Positions 32,712-41,873 of a stretch of DNA of 54,057 bases are shown piece after piece (the stretch's first letter is position 1; the number at the start of each line of letters is the position of its first letter). The notes below the pieces were generated by a model, which was given only the letters and a program-made list of their open reading frames with translations, had not been told where the DNA came from and did no database searches. Source of the DNA: Bacillota bacterium (GTDB lineage Bacteria; Sysuimicrobiota; Sysuimicrobiia; Sysuimicrobiales; Segetimicrobiaceae). Position numbers and translations under genes: made by a program. Where the stretch lies: contig JAJPJJ010000010.1 of assembly GCA_021324295.1 (NCBI GenBank), positions 1-54,057 on the forward strand, written 5' to 3'.

Positions 32712-34274
32712 TCAGCGCCGGCGCACGGCGCCGAATCGCGTCAGGCCGTCGGGTGAGATCTCCACGCCGGTGAACCCCGCCCGGTAGACCCAGGCGTACG
32801 CCGGGTGCATCAACGGGACGATCGGCGCGTCCTCCATGTAGATCCGCTGGATCTGCTGGTAGATGCGGGTGCGCGCGTCCGCGTCGAAGGTCTGGGCGGC
32901 CCTCGTCGCGAGCCGGCGGAGCTGCTCGCCGCGTGGCGTGCTCGGATAGTAGGTGGCGGACTCTCGCCCGAGGAGGGCGACGCGGATCAGGAAGTCGGGC
33001 TGCGGCGGCGTGTACCAGCCCTTCATCGCCAGCTCGCCCTTCAGCGTGTTGATGCTGCCCCAGTACACGGCCGAGTCCATGATGGTCAGCTTGGCGACGA
33101 TGCCGACGGCCGCGAGGTCCGTCTGGACCTTCTCGGCCACCTGCACGACGTTGGGGATAAAGGGGCGCTCCACGTTGAACGTCCAGAGCTGAGCCGGGAA
33201 GCCGCGCGGGTACCTTGCCTGCGACAGCAGTTGCCTCGCCTTGGCGGGATCGTACGGCTCCCTCGGGACGCTGGGATTGTATCCCGGCATCCACGGCGGC
33301 AGCATGCTGTCCGCGACGACGCCGAGCCCCCCCTCGATCGTCCGCATGATCGCCTGACGGTCGATCGCGTAGTTGAGCGCGCGCCGAACGAGGACGTTGT
33401 CGTAGGGCTTCTTCTGGTCGTTGATCGCGACGTAACCGATGCAGGAGCAGGGCTTCGTCACGAGCACAAGGCCGCGGTCCGACGTCACGGCCTGCCGCTG
33501 GTCGGGCGCCATCCCCTTGAGAAAGTCCCCGGAGCCTCGCTTCAGCTCGAGCAGCCGGCTGCTCGGGTCGGGGACGACCTTGAACACGATCCGCTCCAGG
33601 GCCGGGGAGCCTCCCCAGTAGTCCCGGTTCGCGACGAGCGTGATGTGGTCGCCTTTGACCCACTCGCTGAACCGGAAGGGACCGGACCCCACCGGCTGGC
33701 GGGCAAACCCGTCCCCGAGCTTCTTGACGGCGGTCGGGCTCACGATGGGGATGGGCCACGCCGCCAGCATGTAGGGGAGCAACGCGTACGGCTCCTTCAG
33801 AGCCACGCGGACCGTCGTCGGGTTCACGGCCTCGGCGTGCACGATCAGGTCGCCCAGCCAGATCCCGAGCGACGAGCTGCGCCCGCGCACGAAGTAGGGG
33901 GAGTCAGGATTGAGCCGGTTGATGCTGAACGCCACGGCCTCGGCATCGACCGGCGTCCCATCGTGGAACTTCGCGTCGTTGCGCAGGGTGAACGTCCAGA
34001 CGCGGCCGGCGAGGTGGCTCCAGGATGTGGCGAGCCCGGGGAGGACGTTCCCCTGCGGGCCCGTCCGGAGCAGGCTGTCGAACACGTTCACGCCTACGTC
34101 CAAGTCCTCGGTGATCGTCGTGAATCCGGGATCGAGGAAGTTGGCATCCGCGGACCGCACGAATACGAGCGCGCCGGCCGGCTGCCCCTGCGCCGGGGAC
34201 CTCCCTTCGCCGGTCAGCACCACGCCGACTGCGGCAGCGATCAACACGAGCGCGTGGATCCGCCGACGTCTCAT
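32712..34274 (-). CDS. ABC transporter substrate-binding protein, family 5
   Basis: Binding protein of 520 aa with a Sec signal (MRRRRIHALVLIAAAVGVVL), cleavage probably near residue 30 and no lipobox. Marks are FTLRNDAKFHDGTPVDAEAV, QPVGSGPFRFSEWVKGDHIT, LVRRALNYAIDRQAIMR and YDPAKARQLLSQARYPRGFP. The ATG at 34274 has GAGGAGGGG upstream. It lies between creatininase and the M24 peptidase, the second gene of the block. The ligand is presumably the compound that the creatininase-type hydrolase acts on. Confidence 0.92.
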   Translation of the reverse strand: MRRRRIHALVLIAAAVGVVLTGEGRSPAQGQPAGALVFVRSADANFLDPGFTTITEDLDVGVNVFDSLLRTGPQGNVLPGLATSWSHLAGRVWTFTLRNDAKFHDGTPVDAEAVAFSINRLNPDSPYFVRGRSSSLGIWLGDLIVHAEAVNPTTVRVALKEPYALLPYMLAAWPIPIVSPTAVKKLGDGFARQPVGSGPFRFSEWVKGDHITLVANRDYWGGSPALERIVFKVVPDPSSRLLELKRGSGDFLKGMAPDQRQAVTSDRGLVLVTKPCSCIGYVAINDQKKPYDNVLVRRALNYAIDRQAIMRTIEGGLGVVADSMLPPWMPGYNPSVPREPYDPAKARQLLSQARYPRGFPAQLWTFNVERPFIPNVVQVAEKVQTDLAAVGIVAKLTIMDSAVYWGSINTLKGELAMKGWYTPPQPDFLIRVALLGRESATYYPSTPRGEQLRRLATRAAQTFDADARTRIYQQIQRIYMEDAPIVPLMHPAYAWVYRAGFTGVEISPDGLTRFGAVRRR

Positions 34275-34313
34275 GATCGGTCCCCTCCTCCGCGTCGCGA
34301 AAGGCCGCGGCAG

Positions 34314-35120
34314 CTACGATTCCGGCACGCGCACGAGGAAGCTCCGCCGCGGCCCGAATCGGAGATCGCGAAACTCGCGCGCGACTTCGACGATCCGGGC
34401 TGCGGCGGCCTCGACGATCTGCCGGCCCTTCTTCGCCGTGGCCAGCGTCGGATCGCCTCCAATGCCGGTCTCCGTCTGCGTACTCCGCCAGTCCGTGAAC
34501 CTGACGGGTGAAGCCCCCATCAAGTCCTCCCAAAAGTACTTGGTGTGCGCGCGGATCCCCGGGACGATCCGGTCCCGCTTCACATGCTCGGCATCGAGAT
34601 AGAGGTAGGCGGAGGTTTCGAATTCACAGGCGTGGCTGGTTCCGCCCGGGAACGGGGATTCCCGCATCGCAGCGAACTCCTCCGTGATGAGGGCCCAGTA
34701 CGAGACGCTGGCCACCTTGGCGGGACTCGCGAGCGTCGCCGTGCGTGCGGCCTGCTCGAGCAGGTGGGCGTTGCTCCCGTGGCCGTTGACGAGCAGGACG
34801 CGCCGGAACCCCATCCGCCCGAAGCTCTTGGCCACGTCCGTGCAGTAATGGACGAAGTGATCGGCGTCCACCGTCACCGTGCCGGGGAAGTCCATGTTGT
34901 GCTCGTTGAACCCGTAGTGGATCGGCGGCGCGCAGACGAGCAGGTCTGGCGCCGCCTCGGCCGCTCGTTCGCACACGGCAGTGACAGAGAGGTTGTCGGT
35001 GTCGATCGGGAGGTGCGGGCCGTGCTGCTCGATCGCTCCGACGGGGACGAGGACGACGCGTCGCGCGCTGACCGCATCGTTGACGTCCTCCCACGTCATC
35101 TTTGCGAGGAGGTGGGTCAT
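34314..35120 (-). CDS. creatininase family amidohydrolase
   Basis: A 268-aa metal-dependent cyclic-amide hydrolase. The metal and active-site motif PVGAIEQHGPHLPIDTDNL carries Glu31, His33 and Asp42; NGHGSNAHLLEQ carries His114; SHACEFETSAYLY is the third conserved block. Family members open creatinine, formamidopyrimidines or peptide-derived rings (MftE). The NGHGSN form, instead of the NGHYEN of true creatininase, argues that creatinine is not the natural substrate. The ATG at 35120 has GGAGG upstream. It is the first recognisable gene of the block, followed by the binding protein. Confidence 0.88.
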   Translation of the reverse strand: MTHLLAKMTWEDVNDAVSARRVVLVPVGAIEQHGPHLPIDTDNLSVTAVCERAAEAAPDLLVCAPPIHYGFNEHNMDFPGTVTVDADHFVHYCTDVAKSFGRMGFRRVLLVNGHGSNAHLLEQAARTATLASPAKVASVSYWALITEEFAAMRESPFPGGTSHACEFETSAYLYLDAEHVKRDRIVPGIRAHTKYFWEDLMGASPVRFTDWRSTQTETGIGGDPTLATAKKGRQIVEAAAARIVEVAREFRDLRFGPRRSFLVRVPES

Positions 35121-35762
35121 GGCCGAGGCCTCCGGCGAAGAATGGTGGCGAGCATCGAATCTCGGTGTTCACGCCGCATCGAGCCATTCCCTCCTGCAGC
35201 ACGATGCCGCGCTTCTCCGGCCCGCCGGCGCCGGTCGCCGCGATGACCGCGAGGCGTGCCCGCACGAGCGCAGCAGCTGCGGCTTCCGGCCGGGTGACCG
35301 TACGCTTCGGGGGCCCGCGCCCTTCGCCTGCGCCGCCGGGCCTGCAACGGCCAACCGCTCGCCCCGCACCGGCGTTCGACGGTGCCAGCGAGGCCGCATT
35401 TCTCCTGGGACACGACGATGGCCGCACCTCGCTCTCGCCGCGGCAGACCCTGCTGGACTTCCGTCAGAGCACGTACGAGACGGGCGCAACCCTGGCGGGT
35501 GGTCTCGTGAGCAGCTTGAGCGGCGCTCGGCGCACGGGGCGAGAGGCGGCGGCAGGCAAGAGGAAGGGCTCGCGATGCGGCACGCACGTGCGGCGATGGC
35601 CAACCCCGGCACCGGCGCCCGAGGCCGCGGAGCGCCCGCGGATCTGCATCGCCGGTCCAGGCGCTCGCTGGTCGCGCCATCGGCGAGCCTGGCGGCGCTT
35701 GCGGGTGCGCTCGACGCCGCCGCCGCCCCTCCCGACGTCCGGCCGCCCGCTGGCCCGGCGGC
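35121..35762. other. intergenic stretch without a recognisable gene
   Basis: 642 bp between creatininase and the E2 gene. Minus-strand fragments in three frames look mildly protein-like in sequence order (ending PPARVAPVSYVL; then GAAIVVSQEKCGLAGTV; then RLAVIAATGAGGPEKRG). That would fit a decayed gene, but none matches a family I know and no frame stays convincing for more than about 40 residues. The end next to 35120 should hold the promoter or leader of the creatininase operon. No repeat or terminator stands out. Confidence 0.4.
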
Positions 35763-37007
35763 TCACCACGAAGAAACCAGGAGGACGGGATTTTCCAACA
35801 GGCGCTTCACCTCGACCAGGTACTCCGCCGCCCCGGCCCCGTCGGTGACGCGATGGTCCGCGGAGAGCGTGAGCTCGATCATGGGGCGCACGGCGATCTG
35901 CCCGTCCCGGACCACGGGCCGTTCCTGGATCCGCCCCACGGCGAGGATCCCCGCCTGCGGCGGATTGATGATCGCGGTAAAATTCGTCACATCGTACATA
36001 CCGAGGTTGCTCACGGCGAAGGTTGCTCCGACATAGTCTTCCTGCCTGAGGCGGCGCTGCCGGGCCCCCTCGACGAGCCGGCGCGCCTCTTGCGCCAGCG
36101 CGAGCAGCGGGAGACGATCCGCATCCCGCAGGACGGGCAAGACGAGGCCGTCGGGGATCGCGACCATGATCCCGAGGTGGATCCGGTGGAACCGGCGCAA
36201 GGTCGCCGGTTCGATCAGCTGCGCGTTGAGGTGCGGGTGCCTGCGCAGCGCGAGGCCGGCGGCCTTCAGAATCAGGTCGTTGACGGAGACGCGGCCCTGC
36301 TCCTCGCCGTACGCGGCCCGGAGTTGCGCGCGGAGATCGAGCGCCCCTGTCATGTCGGCCTCGGTTGTCACGTAGAAGTGAGGGATCGTCTGCTTGCTGC
36401 GCGCCACGGTGCGGGCAACGGCCTGGCGCATCCGGGAGAGCTCGACGTCCTCGAAGTCCGCCTCGGGCGCGGCCGCCGGCCGGCCGGGCGCGACAGCGGG
36501 CGGGGCCGCGGGGGACGCCAGGTACGCCTCGATGTCGCGCTCGACGACCCGGCCCCCTGGCCCGGTTCCGGTGACCCCCGACAGATCGATCCCCCGCTCG
36601 GCCGCCAGGCGCCGCGCGATGGGGGACGCCCTGATCCGCTCCTGTGGGCGGGGCGCCTCCCGCGGCCGTGGAGGGGCCGCTCGTTCTGCCGGCCCCGCCC
36701 CGCGGGTCTCCACCGCGCCCTCCGGAGGGGGCGGCCCGGCAGGGGCGCCCGGTGGCGCCTGCGCGGGCGCCTCGCCGCCGTTGATGTAGGCGATGATCGT
36801 GCCGACAGCGGCGGGGGTGCCTTCCGGGACGAGGATCTGCGAGAGCGTGCCGCTCGCCTCGGCTTCGATCTCGACGTTGACCTTGTCGGTCTCGATCTCC
36901 GCGATCACGTCGCCGCGCGCGACCCGGTCGCCGACGCGCTTCTTCCAGGAGAGGACCTTCCCCTCCGTCATCGCGTCGCTCATCTTCGGCATGATCACTT
37001 CTGCCAT
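35763..37007 (-). CDS. dihydrolipoamide acyltransferase, E2 of a 2-oxoacid dehydrogenase complex
   Basis: E2 core of 414 aa: one lipoyl domain (about 1-78, lipoylated Lys42 in EIETDKVNVEIEA), a proline/alanine linker, a peripheral-subunit-binding domain (RASPIARRLAAERGIDLSGV, about 125-160) and the catalytic domain with NPPQAGILAVGRI and the active-site ADHRVTDGAGAAEYL near the C-terminus. The ATG at 37007 has GGAGGG upstream; the longer open frame is rejected because it precedes the lipoyl domain. It would transfer the acyl group to CoA. It lies 65 bp after E1 beta. The E3 gene is not in the window. Confidence 0.95.
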   Translation of the reverse strand: MAEVIMPKMSDAMTEGKVLSWKKRVGDRVARGDVIAEIETDKVNVEIEAEASGTLSQILVPEGTPAAVGTIIAYINGGEAPAQAPPGAPAGPPPPEGAVETRGAGPAERAAPPRPREAPRPQERIRASPIARRLAAERGIDLSGVTGTGPGGRVVERDIEAYLASPAAPPAVAPGRPAAAPEADFEDVELSRMRQAVARTVARSKQTIPHFYVTTEADMTGALDLRAQLRAAYGEEQGRVSVNDLILKAAGLALRRHPHLNAQLIEPATLRRFHRIHLGIMVAIPDGLVLPVLRDADRLPLLALAQEARRLVEGARQRRLRQEDYVGATFAVSNLGMYDVTNFTAIINPPQAGILAVGRIQERPVVRDGQIAVRPMIELTLSADHRVTDGAGAAEYLVEVKRLLENPVLLVSSW

Positions 37008-37072
37008 CCCGGCCCTCCGTGTCGGTCCGGTGGGACCACGCGCCCGGAGATCCCGCGGTCCGAGCGTCCCGC

Positions 37073-38047
37073 TCACGCCACCGTGCGGCGGACCGCCTCG
37101 ACGATCGCCCGCTCGTCCGGCACGGCGAGGAGTTCGAGGTTGCGGGCGTAGGGCATCGGCACGTCCTTGGCCGCGACACGCTCCACCGGCGCGTCGAGCA
37201 GGTCGAAGCACCGCTCGTAGATGCCCGCGGCGATCTCCGCCGCCGCGCCGAAGAGGGGCCACCCTTCCTGCACGACCACCGCGCGGTGCGTCCTCGCGAC
37301 CGAGGCCGCGACCGTCTCCAGGTCCAGCGGCCGGAGCGACCGGAGATCGATCACCGCACACTCCACCCCGTCCCGCGCAAGCGCCGCCGCGGCCGCGAGC
37401 GTCACGTGCAGCATGCGACCGTAGGCCACGAGCGTCACGTCGTCACCCGGGCGCGCGACGCTCGCGGCGCCGAACGGCACAACGTGCTCTCCGTCGGGCA
37501 CCTCTCCTTTGATCCCGTACAGGGCCGCGCTCTCCAAGAAGATGACGGGATCCTCCCCTCGGATGGCCGTCCGCAGCAGGCCCGCGGCGTCCGCCGGGGT
37601 CGCCGGCGAGACGACCCGAAGCCCCGGGAAGTGTCCATAGAACGACTCCAGGGACTGGGAATGCTGCGCCGACAACTGCACCCCGCTCCCGTTCGGCCCG
37701 CGGATCACCATCGGCACGCTGATCTGGCCCCCGGAGAAGTACCGGACCTTCGCGGCGTTCTGGATGATCTGGTCCGCAGCCCCGAGCGAGAAGTTCCACG
37801 TCATCACCTCGAGGACCGGCCGCAGCCCGAGCATCGCCATCCCGATCCCGCACCCGATGAACCCGAGCTCGGAAATCGGGGTATCGACGACCCGTCGGGG
37901 GCCGTACCGCTTGAGCAACCCCTCGGTCACCCGGAACGTGCCCTCGTACACGCCGATATCCTCACCGAGCAAGAGGACACGCGGGTCCCGGTCCATCTCC
38001 TGGATGAGGACGGCCCGAAGAGCCTCCCGGTAGGTCTGCTGGGACAC
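37073..38047 (-). CDS. 2-oxoacid dehydrogenase E1 component, beta subunit
   Basis: 324-aa beta subunit of an alpha2beta2 thiamine-diphosphate E1. Marks are LLGEDIGVYEGTFRVTEGLL, RVVDTPISELGFIGCGIGMA, the QHSQSLESFYGHFPGLRVVS block and VVVQEGWPLFGAAAEIAAGI. The GTG start at 38047 has GAGGGATAG upstream, and the 2-bp gap to E1 alpha implies one operon. It could belong to pyruvate, acetoin or branched-chain oxoacid dehydrogenase; HSQSLE plus the single-lipoyl E2 resembles the acetoin/pyruvate group, but the substrate is not decided by sequence alone. Confidence 0.94.
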   Translation of the reverse strand: MSQQTYREALRAVLIQEMDRDPRVLLLGEDIGVYEGTFRVTEGLLKRYGPRRVVDTPISELGFIGCGIGMAMLGLRPVLEVMTWNFSLGAADQIIQNAAKVRYFSGGQISVPMVIRGPNGSGVQLSAQHSQSLESFYGHFPGLRVVSPATPADAAGLLRTAIRGEDPVIFLESAALYGIKGEVPDGEHVVPFGAASVARPGDDVTLVAYGRMLHVTLAAAAALARDGVECAVIDLRSLRPLDLETVAASVARTHRAVVVQEGWPLFGAAAEIAAGIYERCFDLLDAPVERVAAKDVPMPYARNLELLAVPDERAIVEAVRRTVA

Positions 38048-38049
38048 GG

Positions 38050-39081
38050 CTATCCCTCGGAGGGGGCGCGGGGCGCCGCCTCCCCGCCGGCCGGAGTCCC
38101 GTAGACGTCGGTAAGGAGGTCTTCAGGCGGAGGCGGCGGGCTGGAGTCGGCGAAGGCGGCGGCATCGGCCACCGTCCGATCCGCCCACGCGGCGATCTCT
38201 GCCGCCTGCGCGTCGTCGAGGAGGCCGGCGGCCCGCAGGCGCTGCTCCGCGAGCAGGATCGGGTCGCGCTTCCTCCACGTCTCGATCTCGTCCTTGGTCC
38301 GGTACGGCTGAAAGAGATCCGCCGCGCCGTGGGCGGCAAACCGGTACGTCACGGCCTCGACGGCGTGCGGACGGCCACCCCGCCGGACCTCGGCCACGAT
38401 GCGGCGCGCGGCCTCGTACACGACCTCGAGGTCCATGCCGTCGCAGCGCTCCCGGGGAATGGCGTACGCGTCGAAACGGGAGGCCAGATCCGGATTGGCC
38501 GACGCCCTCGGGACCGACGTGCCCATGCCGTACTGGTTGTTCTCGACGATGAACACGACAGGGCACAGGCCCTCGCGGCCCCACAGCCCGGCGAGGTTGG
38601 CCGCCTCGTGGAACGCGCCGGTGTTCATCGCGCCGTCCCCGAGGAAGCACAGACACACGCGGTCCGTCCCGTGGGCGCGCAGGGCGTACGCGGCGCCGAC
38701 GGCGAGCGGGAGGTGGCCGCCGACGATGCCGTAGCCGCCGTAGAACGCCCGGGCTACATCGATGAGGTGCATCGACCCGCCCTTCCCGCGGCAGACCCCG
38801 GTGCGCTTGCCGTACAGCTCGGCCATCACCTTGTTCGGGTCGGTCCCCCGCAGGAGCGCGTGCGCGTGGTCCCGGTAGCCGGTGAACACGACGTCGTCCT
38901 CGCGAGCAGCCGCGAGCACCCCGGTGGCCACCGCCTCCTGCCCCGTGTACAGGTGGAGGTACCCGCCGATCTTGCCTCGCCGGAAACTGCGCTCGGCGTG
39001 CTCCTCGAAGCGGCGGACGAGCACCATCTTTCGATACCCGTCCAGCAGCACGGCGGTGTTCACAACGAGGCGCTCAGGCAT
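38050..39081 (-). CDS. 2-oxoacid dehydrogenase E1 component, alpha subunit
   Basis: 343-aa alpha subunit. The thiamine-diphosphate motif is FLGDGAMNTGAFHEAANLAG, ending downstream at VFIVENNQYGMGT. GKGGSMHLIDVARAFYGGYG and RDHAHALLRGTDPNKVMAEL are family blocks. The ATG at 39081 was chosen over a GTG at 39108, which adds nine residues and has no better ribosome site. The complex would decarboxylate a 2-oxoacid to acyl-CoA, a plausible outlet for pyruvate or oxo acids made by the aldolases, though this block is transcriptionally separate from them. Confidence 0.94.
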   Translation of the reverse strand: MPERLVVNTAVLLDGYRKMVLVRRFEEHAERSFRRGKIGGYLHLYTGQEAVATGVLAAAREDDVVFTGYRDHAHALLRGTDPNKVMAELYGKRTGVCRGKGGSMHLIDVARAFYGGYGIVGGHLPLAVGAAYALRAHGTDRVCLCFLGDGAMNTGAFHEAANLAGLWGREGLCPVVFIVENNQYGMGTSVPRASANPDLASRFDAYAIPRERCDGMDLEVVYEAARRIVAEVRRGGRPHAVEAVTYRFAAHGAADLFQPYRTKDEIETWRKRDPILLAEQRLRAAGLLDDAQAAEIAAWADRTVADAAAFADSSPPPPPEDLLTDVYGTPAGGEAAPRAPSEG

Positions 39082-39651
39082 CGCCGCTCGCTCACCCGGG
39101 CACGCCACCCGAGGATCGCCAGACGGCGGGCGGTCCCCGCAGCGCCGCGTTCACGCATGCCGCGCTCTCATGCCATCCGGCGCCGACGAGACGCCACCCC
39201 ACCCCCGGAGCAGCGGGTTCTGCCCGGCCTCCGGCGGATCTTCTCCTTCGCGCGCAGGACCGGCATGGTTGCCGTCGGTCGCCTCCAGACAGGTTCTACC
39301 CAGGCCGGAGGTCTTCGCTCGTGACCGGGTAGCTTCCAGGCGAGAAGATCCACCTCCCCGCGGACGGCGATCAGGATGAGGTCCGGAAGCCGCGCCGTGG
39401 TCACTGGAACACCGGACGCCGCGCCGCGCGGCCGCGAGCACCGCGCACCTTCGGGCGCTCCACCGGCGCCCGGCACGCGCTTGAGCGCCTCGGCGCAGGG
39501 CCCCGCCAGCCGTCGCGGCAACCGGCGCGTCGCCTGGGGCCCGGACGCATCGTGGGCGCGCAGCCCGAGACGGGCGCGCTTGGCCGTGACGCTGTCCGAC
39601 CGGCGATCCCACGCCCGGCGCCCGGCCTGCGTCGCTATCCGCCGCCGGTCG
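39082..39651. other. intergenic stretch without a recognisable gene
   Basis: 570 bp between E1 alpha and the amidohydrolase stop. Open frames are arginine/proline-rich; one minus-strand stretch around 39315-39410 (VTTARLPDLILIAVRGEVDL) looks protein-like for about 30 residues only and matches nothing I recognise. The part next to 39081 presumably contains the promoter of the dehydrogenase operon, but no clear hexamer pair is visible. With 35121-35762 it flanks the three-gene dehydrogenase block. Confidence 0.45.
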
Positions 39652-40830
39652 TCAGGCGGACCCGCCGGGCCCGACCGCGATCTGCCCGCCCTGGATCACG
39701 AGCATCACCCGCCCGAGCGCCGCGATATCCTCGGTGGGATCCCCGCGCACCGCGACGAGGTCCGCCAGTTTGCCCCGTTCGATCGTCCCGAGCCGGTCCG
39801 CGACGCCGAGCGCGCCGGCCCCGTGTCGCGTCGCGGCGATCAACGCCGCTGCGGGGCTCATGCCGCACTCGACCATGTAGCGCAGCTCTTCCGGCAGCGA
39901 CTCGAATTTGCCGAGGCCGAAGAAGATGTCGGTCCCTGCGCCCATCGTGACGCCGGCCGCCATCGCAATCTGGAAACTCTCCACGTGGCGTTTCGCGCGA
40001 ACGGGGATCGACCGCATCATCGGCACCGCCTTGAAGTCGTCCCAGCGGTCCATGATGAGCTTGGACACGAGCAGGGTCGGCACCATCGTAATGCCCGCGT
40101 CGGCCATCGCCCGGGCCGTCTCCTCGTCGAGGTCGCAGCCGTGCTCGATCGTATCAACCCCCGCGCGGACCGCCATCTTGGTGGACTCGAGCAGCGAGGC
40201 GTGGCACGCGACGCGCCGTCCGAGCCGGTGCGCCTCGTCGACGATCGCGTCCATCTCCGCCTGGGTGAACTCCACCACATTCAACGGCCCGTTCGTTGTC
40301 ACCTTGATGCAGTCGGCGCCGGCCTTGACCTGCTCCCGCACCGCGCGCCGGCAATCGTCCGGACCGTCCGCCTCGCGCGCCAGGCCGGGCGGAGCCGGCG
40401 GCTCCGAGCCGTGGCCGCCCGTCATGCAGATGATCTGCCCGCAGGCGTGCACGCGCGAACCCGGGAGGTCGCCGCGGGCGACCGCGTCGCGCAGGGCGAT
40501 GGCCACCCCGTCCTGCGTGCCCACGTCGCGGAGCGCCGTGATACCCGCGGCCTGCGCGGCCCGGGCGTTCCTGGCCGCGGCGAGCGCCACGGCGGCGGTG
40601 GGGGCGGCGCCGCGCACCCCCCATCCCAGATGCACGTGCAGATCGATCAGGCCCGGCACCAGGGTACAGCCCGACAGGTCGATCGTGCGGGCCGATCCGC
40701 CGTCGCCGACCGCGCCATCCGGCAGCACGTCGGCGATGCGGTCATTCTCGATCACCACGGCCCGCCGCTCGCGCGGACCGCGACCGGTTCCATCGAACAC
40801 GCGCGCACCGCGTAGAACCATCCGCTCCAT
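39652..40830 (-). CDS. amidohydrolase family protein (imidazolonepropionase/prolidase-like)
   Basis: Metal-dependent hydrolase of the amidohydrolase superfamily, 392 aa. The first metal motif is LIDLHVHLGW with His65 and His67. ADCIKVTTNGP carries the likely carboxylated lysine; ACHASLLES and DTIEHGCDL carry histidine ligands, and GAGTDIFFG carries the aspartate. The C-terminal GTIERGKLADLVAVRGDPTE is the usual beta-sandwich return. The ATG at 40830 has GAGGGGGG upstream. Last gene of the block headed by the LLM oxidoreductase, 65 bp after permease C. It probably cleaves an amide or cyclic amide; the substrate is unknown. Confidence 0.9.
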   Translation of the reverse strand: MERMVLRGARVFDGTGRGPRERRAVVIENDRIADVLPDGAVGDGGSARTIDLSGCTLVPGLIDLHVHLGWGVRGAAPTAAVALAAARNARAAQAAGITALRDVGTQDGVAIALRDAVARGDLPGSRVHACGQIICMTGGHGSEPPAPPGLAREADGPDDCRRAVREQVKAGADCIKVTTNGPLNVVEFTQAEMDAIVDEAHRLGRRVACHASLLESTKMAVRAGVDTIEHGCDLDEETARAMADAGITMVPTLLVSKLIMDRWDDFKAVPMMRSIPVRAKRHVESFQIAMAAGVTMGAGTDIFFGLGKFESLPEELRYMVECGMSPAAALIAATRHGAGALGVADRLGTIERGKLADLVAVRGDPTEDIAALGRVMLVIQGGQIAVGPGGSA

Positions 40831-40895
40831 TCGCACGACCCCCCTCGACGCTGGTACCCGGCGTCCGTCGCCGGCGCATTCCGGTCGACGGTGAA

Positions 40896-41861
40896 TCAGA
40901 TCTGGAGCCGCGGATCGAACGCGTCGCGCAGCCCGTCGCCGACGAGATTGAACGCCATCACGGCGAGAAAGACGCAGAGGCCGGGAAAGAACGAGACCCA
41001 CCACGCGACGCCCAGGTACTCGCGGCCGTCGGCGATGATGTTCCCCCAGCTTGGCTGCGGCGGCTGCACGCCCAGACCGAGAAAGCTGAGCCCCGCCTCC
41101 GTCAGGATCGCCAGCCCGACCCGCAGCGTCGCCGAAATCACGATCACCGGCACGACGTTGGGCAGCAGGTGCCGCACGATGATCCGGCTGTTCGGCGCGC
41201 CGGTGGCGCGGGCCGCGGTCACGAAGTCGCGCGCCCGCAGCGCCATGATCTCGACCCGCACCAACCGCGCCGTGGGCGGCCACGCGGTCAGCCCGATGAT
41301 CCAAATCAACCGGCCGACGCCCGGGCCGAACAGCGCGAGAAACGCCACGGTCAGGAAGAACACCGGGATCGCCAGCACCACATCCGTCACGCGCATCAGG
41401 ACGCTGTCGGCCGCGCCGCCGAAGTAACCCGCCAGCGCCCCGACCAGGACGCCGGCGACGATCGAGACCAGCATCGACAGCACGCCGATCGCCAGCGAGA
41501 CGCGCGACGCTACGATCACGCGGCTGAGGATGTCACGCCCGAGGTTGTCGGTGCCCAACCAGAACGGGCGACCGGGCGGGTGAAGGATAGCGAGGACGTG
41601 CGGCGCGGCCGGCGGAAACGGCGCGAGCCGCGGGCCAGCGAGGGCCACCAGGAGGAATGAGGCCATGATCGCGGCGCCCGCGATCGCGCGCGGATTGCGG
41701 ACGAAGCGCTGCCACGGGCCGCGCCGGCCGGCCGCAGGCCGGGGCGGCGAGGCCCGCCTGCCCACCTCGAGCGGCCGGCTAGCCACCGGCCGCGGCGCGC
41801 CTCGGGCCGGCGAGCACCGCCGACACGTCCTCGTCGCCCGCGCCGACGCCGCCACGCGCAA
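40896..41861 (-). CDS. peptide-type ABC transporter permease, DppC-like
   Basis: Permease of about 321 aa. A long basic N-terminus (roughly 50 residues) precedes the first membrane segment. Then come FWLGTDNLGRDILSRVIVAS, the loop FVTAARATGAPNSRIIVRHL in the EAA position, FLGLGVQPPQPSWGNIIADG and DGLRDAFDPRLQI. The start at 41861 is a TTG with GAGG 10 nt upstream; GTG 41855 is an alternative. It lies 12 bp after the B permease stop and pairs with the binding protein at 44839-46449. Confidence 0.9.
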   Translation of the reverse strand: MRVAASARATRTCRRCSPARGAPRPVASRPLEVGRRASPPRPAAGRRGPWQRFVRNPRAIAGAAIMASFLLVALAGPRLAPFPPAAPHVLAILHPPGRPFWLGTDNLGRDILSRVIVASRVSLAIGVLSMLVSIVAGVLVGALAGYFGGAADSVLMRVTDVVLAIPVFFLTVAFLALFGPGVGRLIWIIGLTAWPPTARLVRVEIMALRARDFVTAARATGAPNSRIIVRHLLPNVVPVIVISATLRVGLAILTEAGLSFLGLGVQPPQPSWGNIIADGREYLGVAWWVSFFPGLCVFLAVMAFNLVGDGLRDAFDPRLQI

Positions 41862-41873
41862 CCATGGCCAGCC

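Noticed and set aside
34314-35120. Calling the 34314 gene true creatininase
   Set aside because: The NGHGSN motif and neighbours differ from characterised creatininases; only the family-level call is supported.
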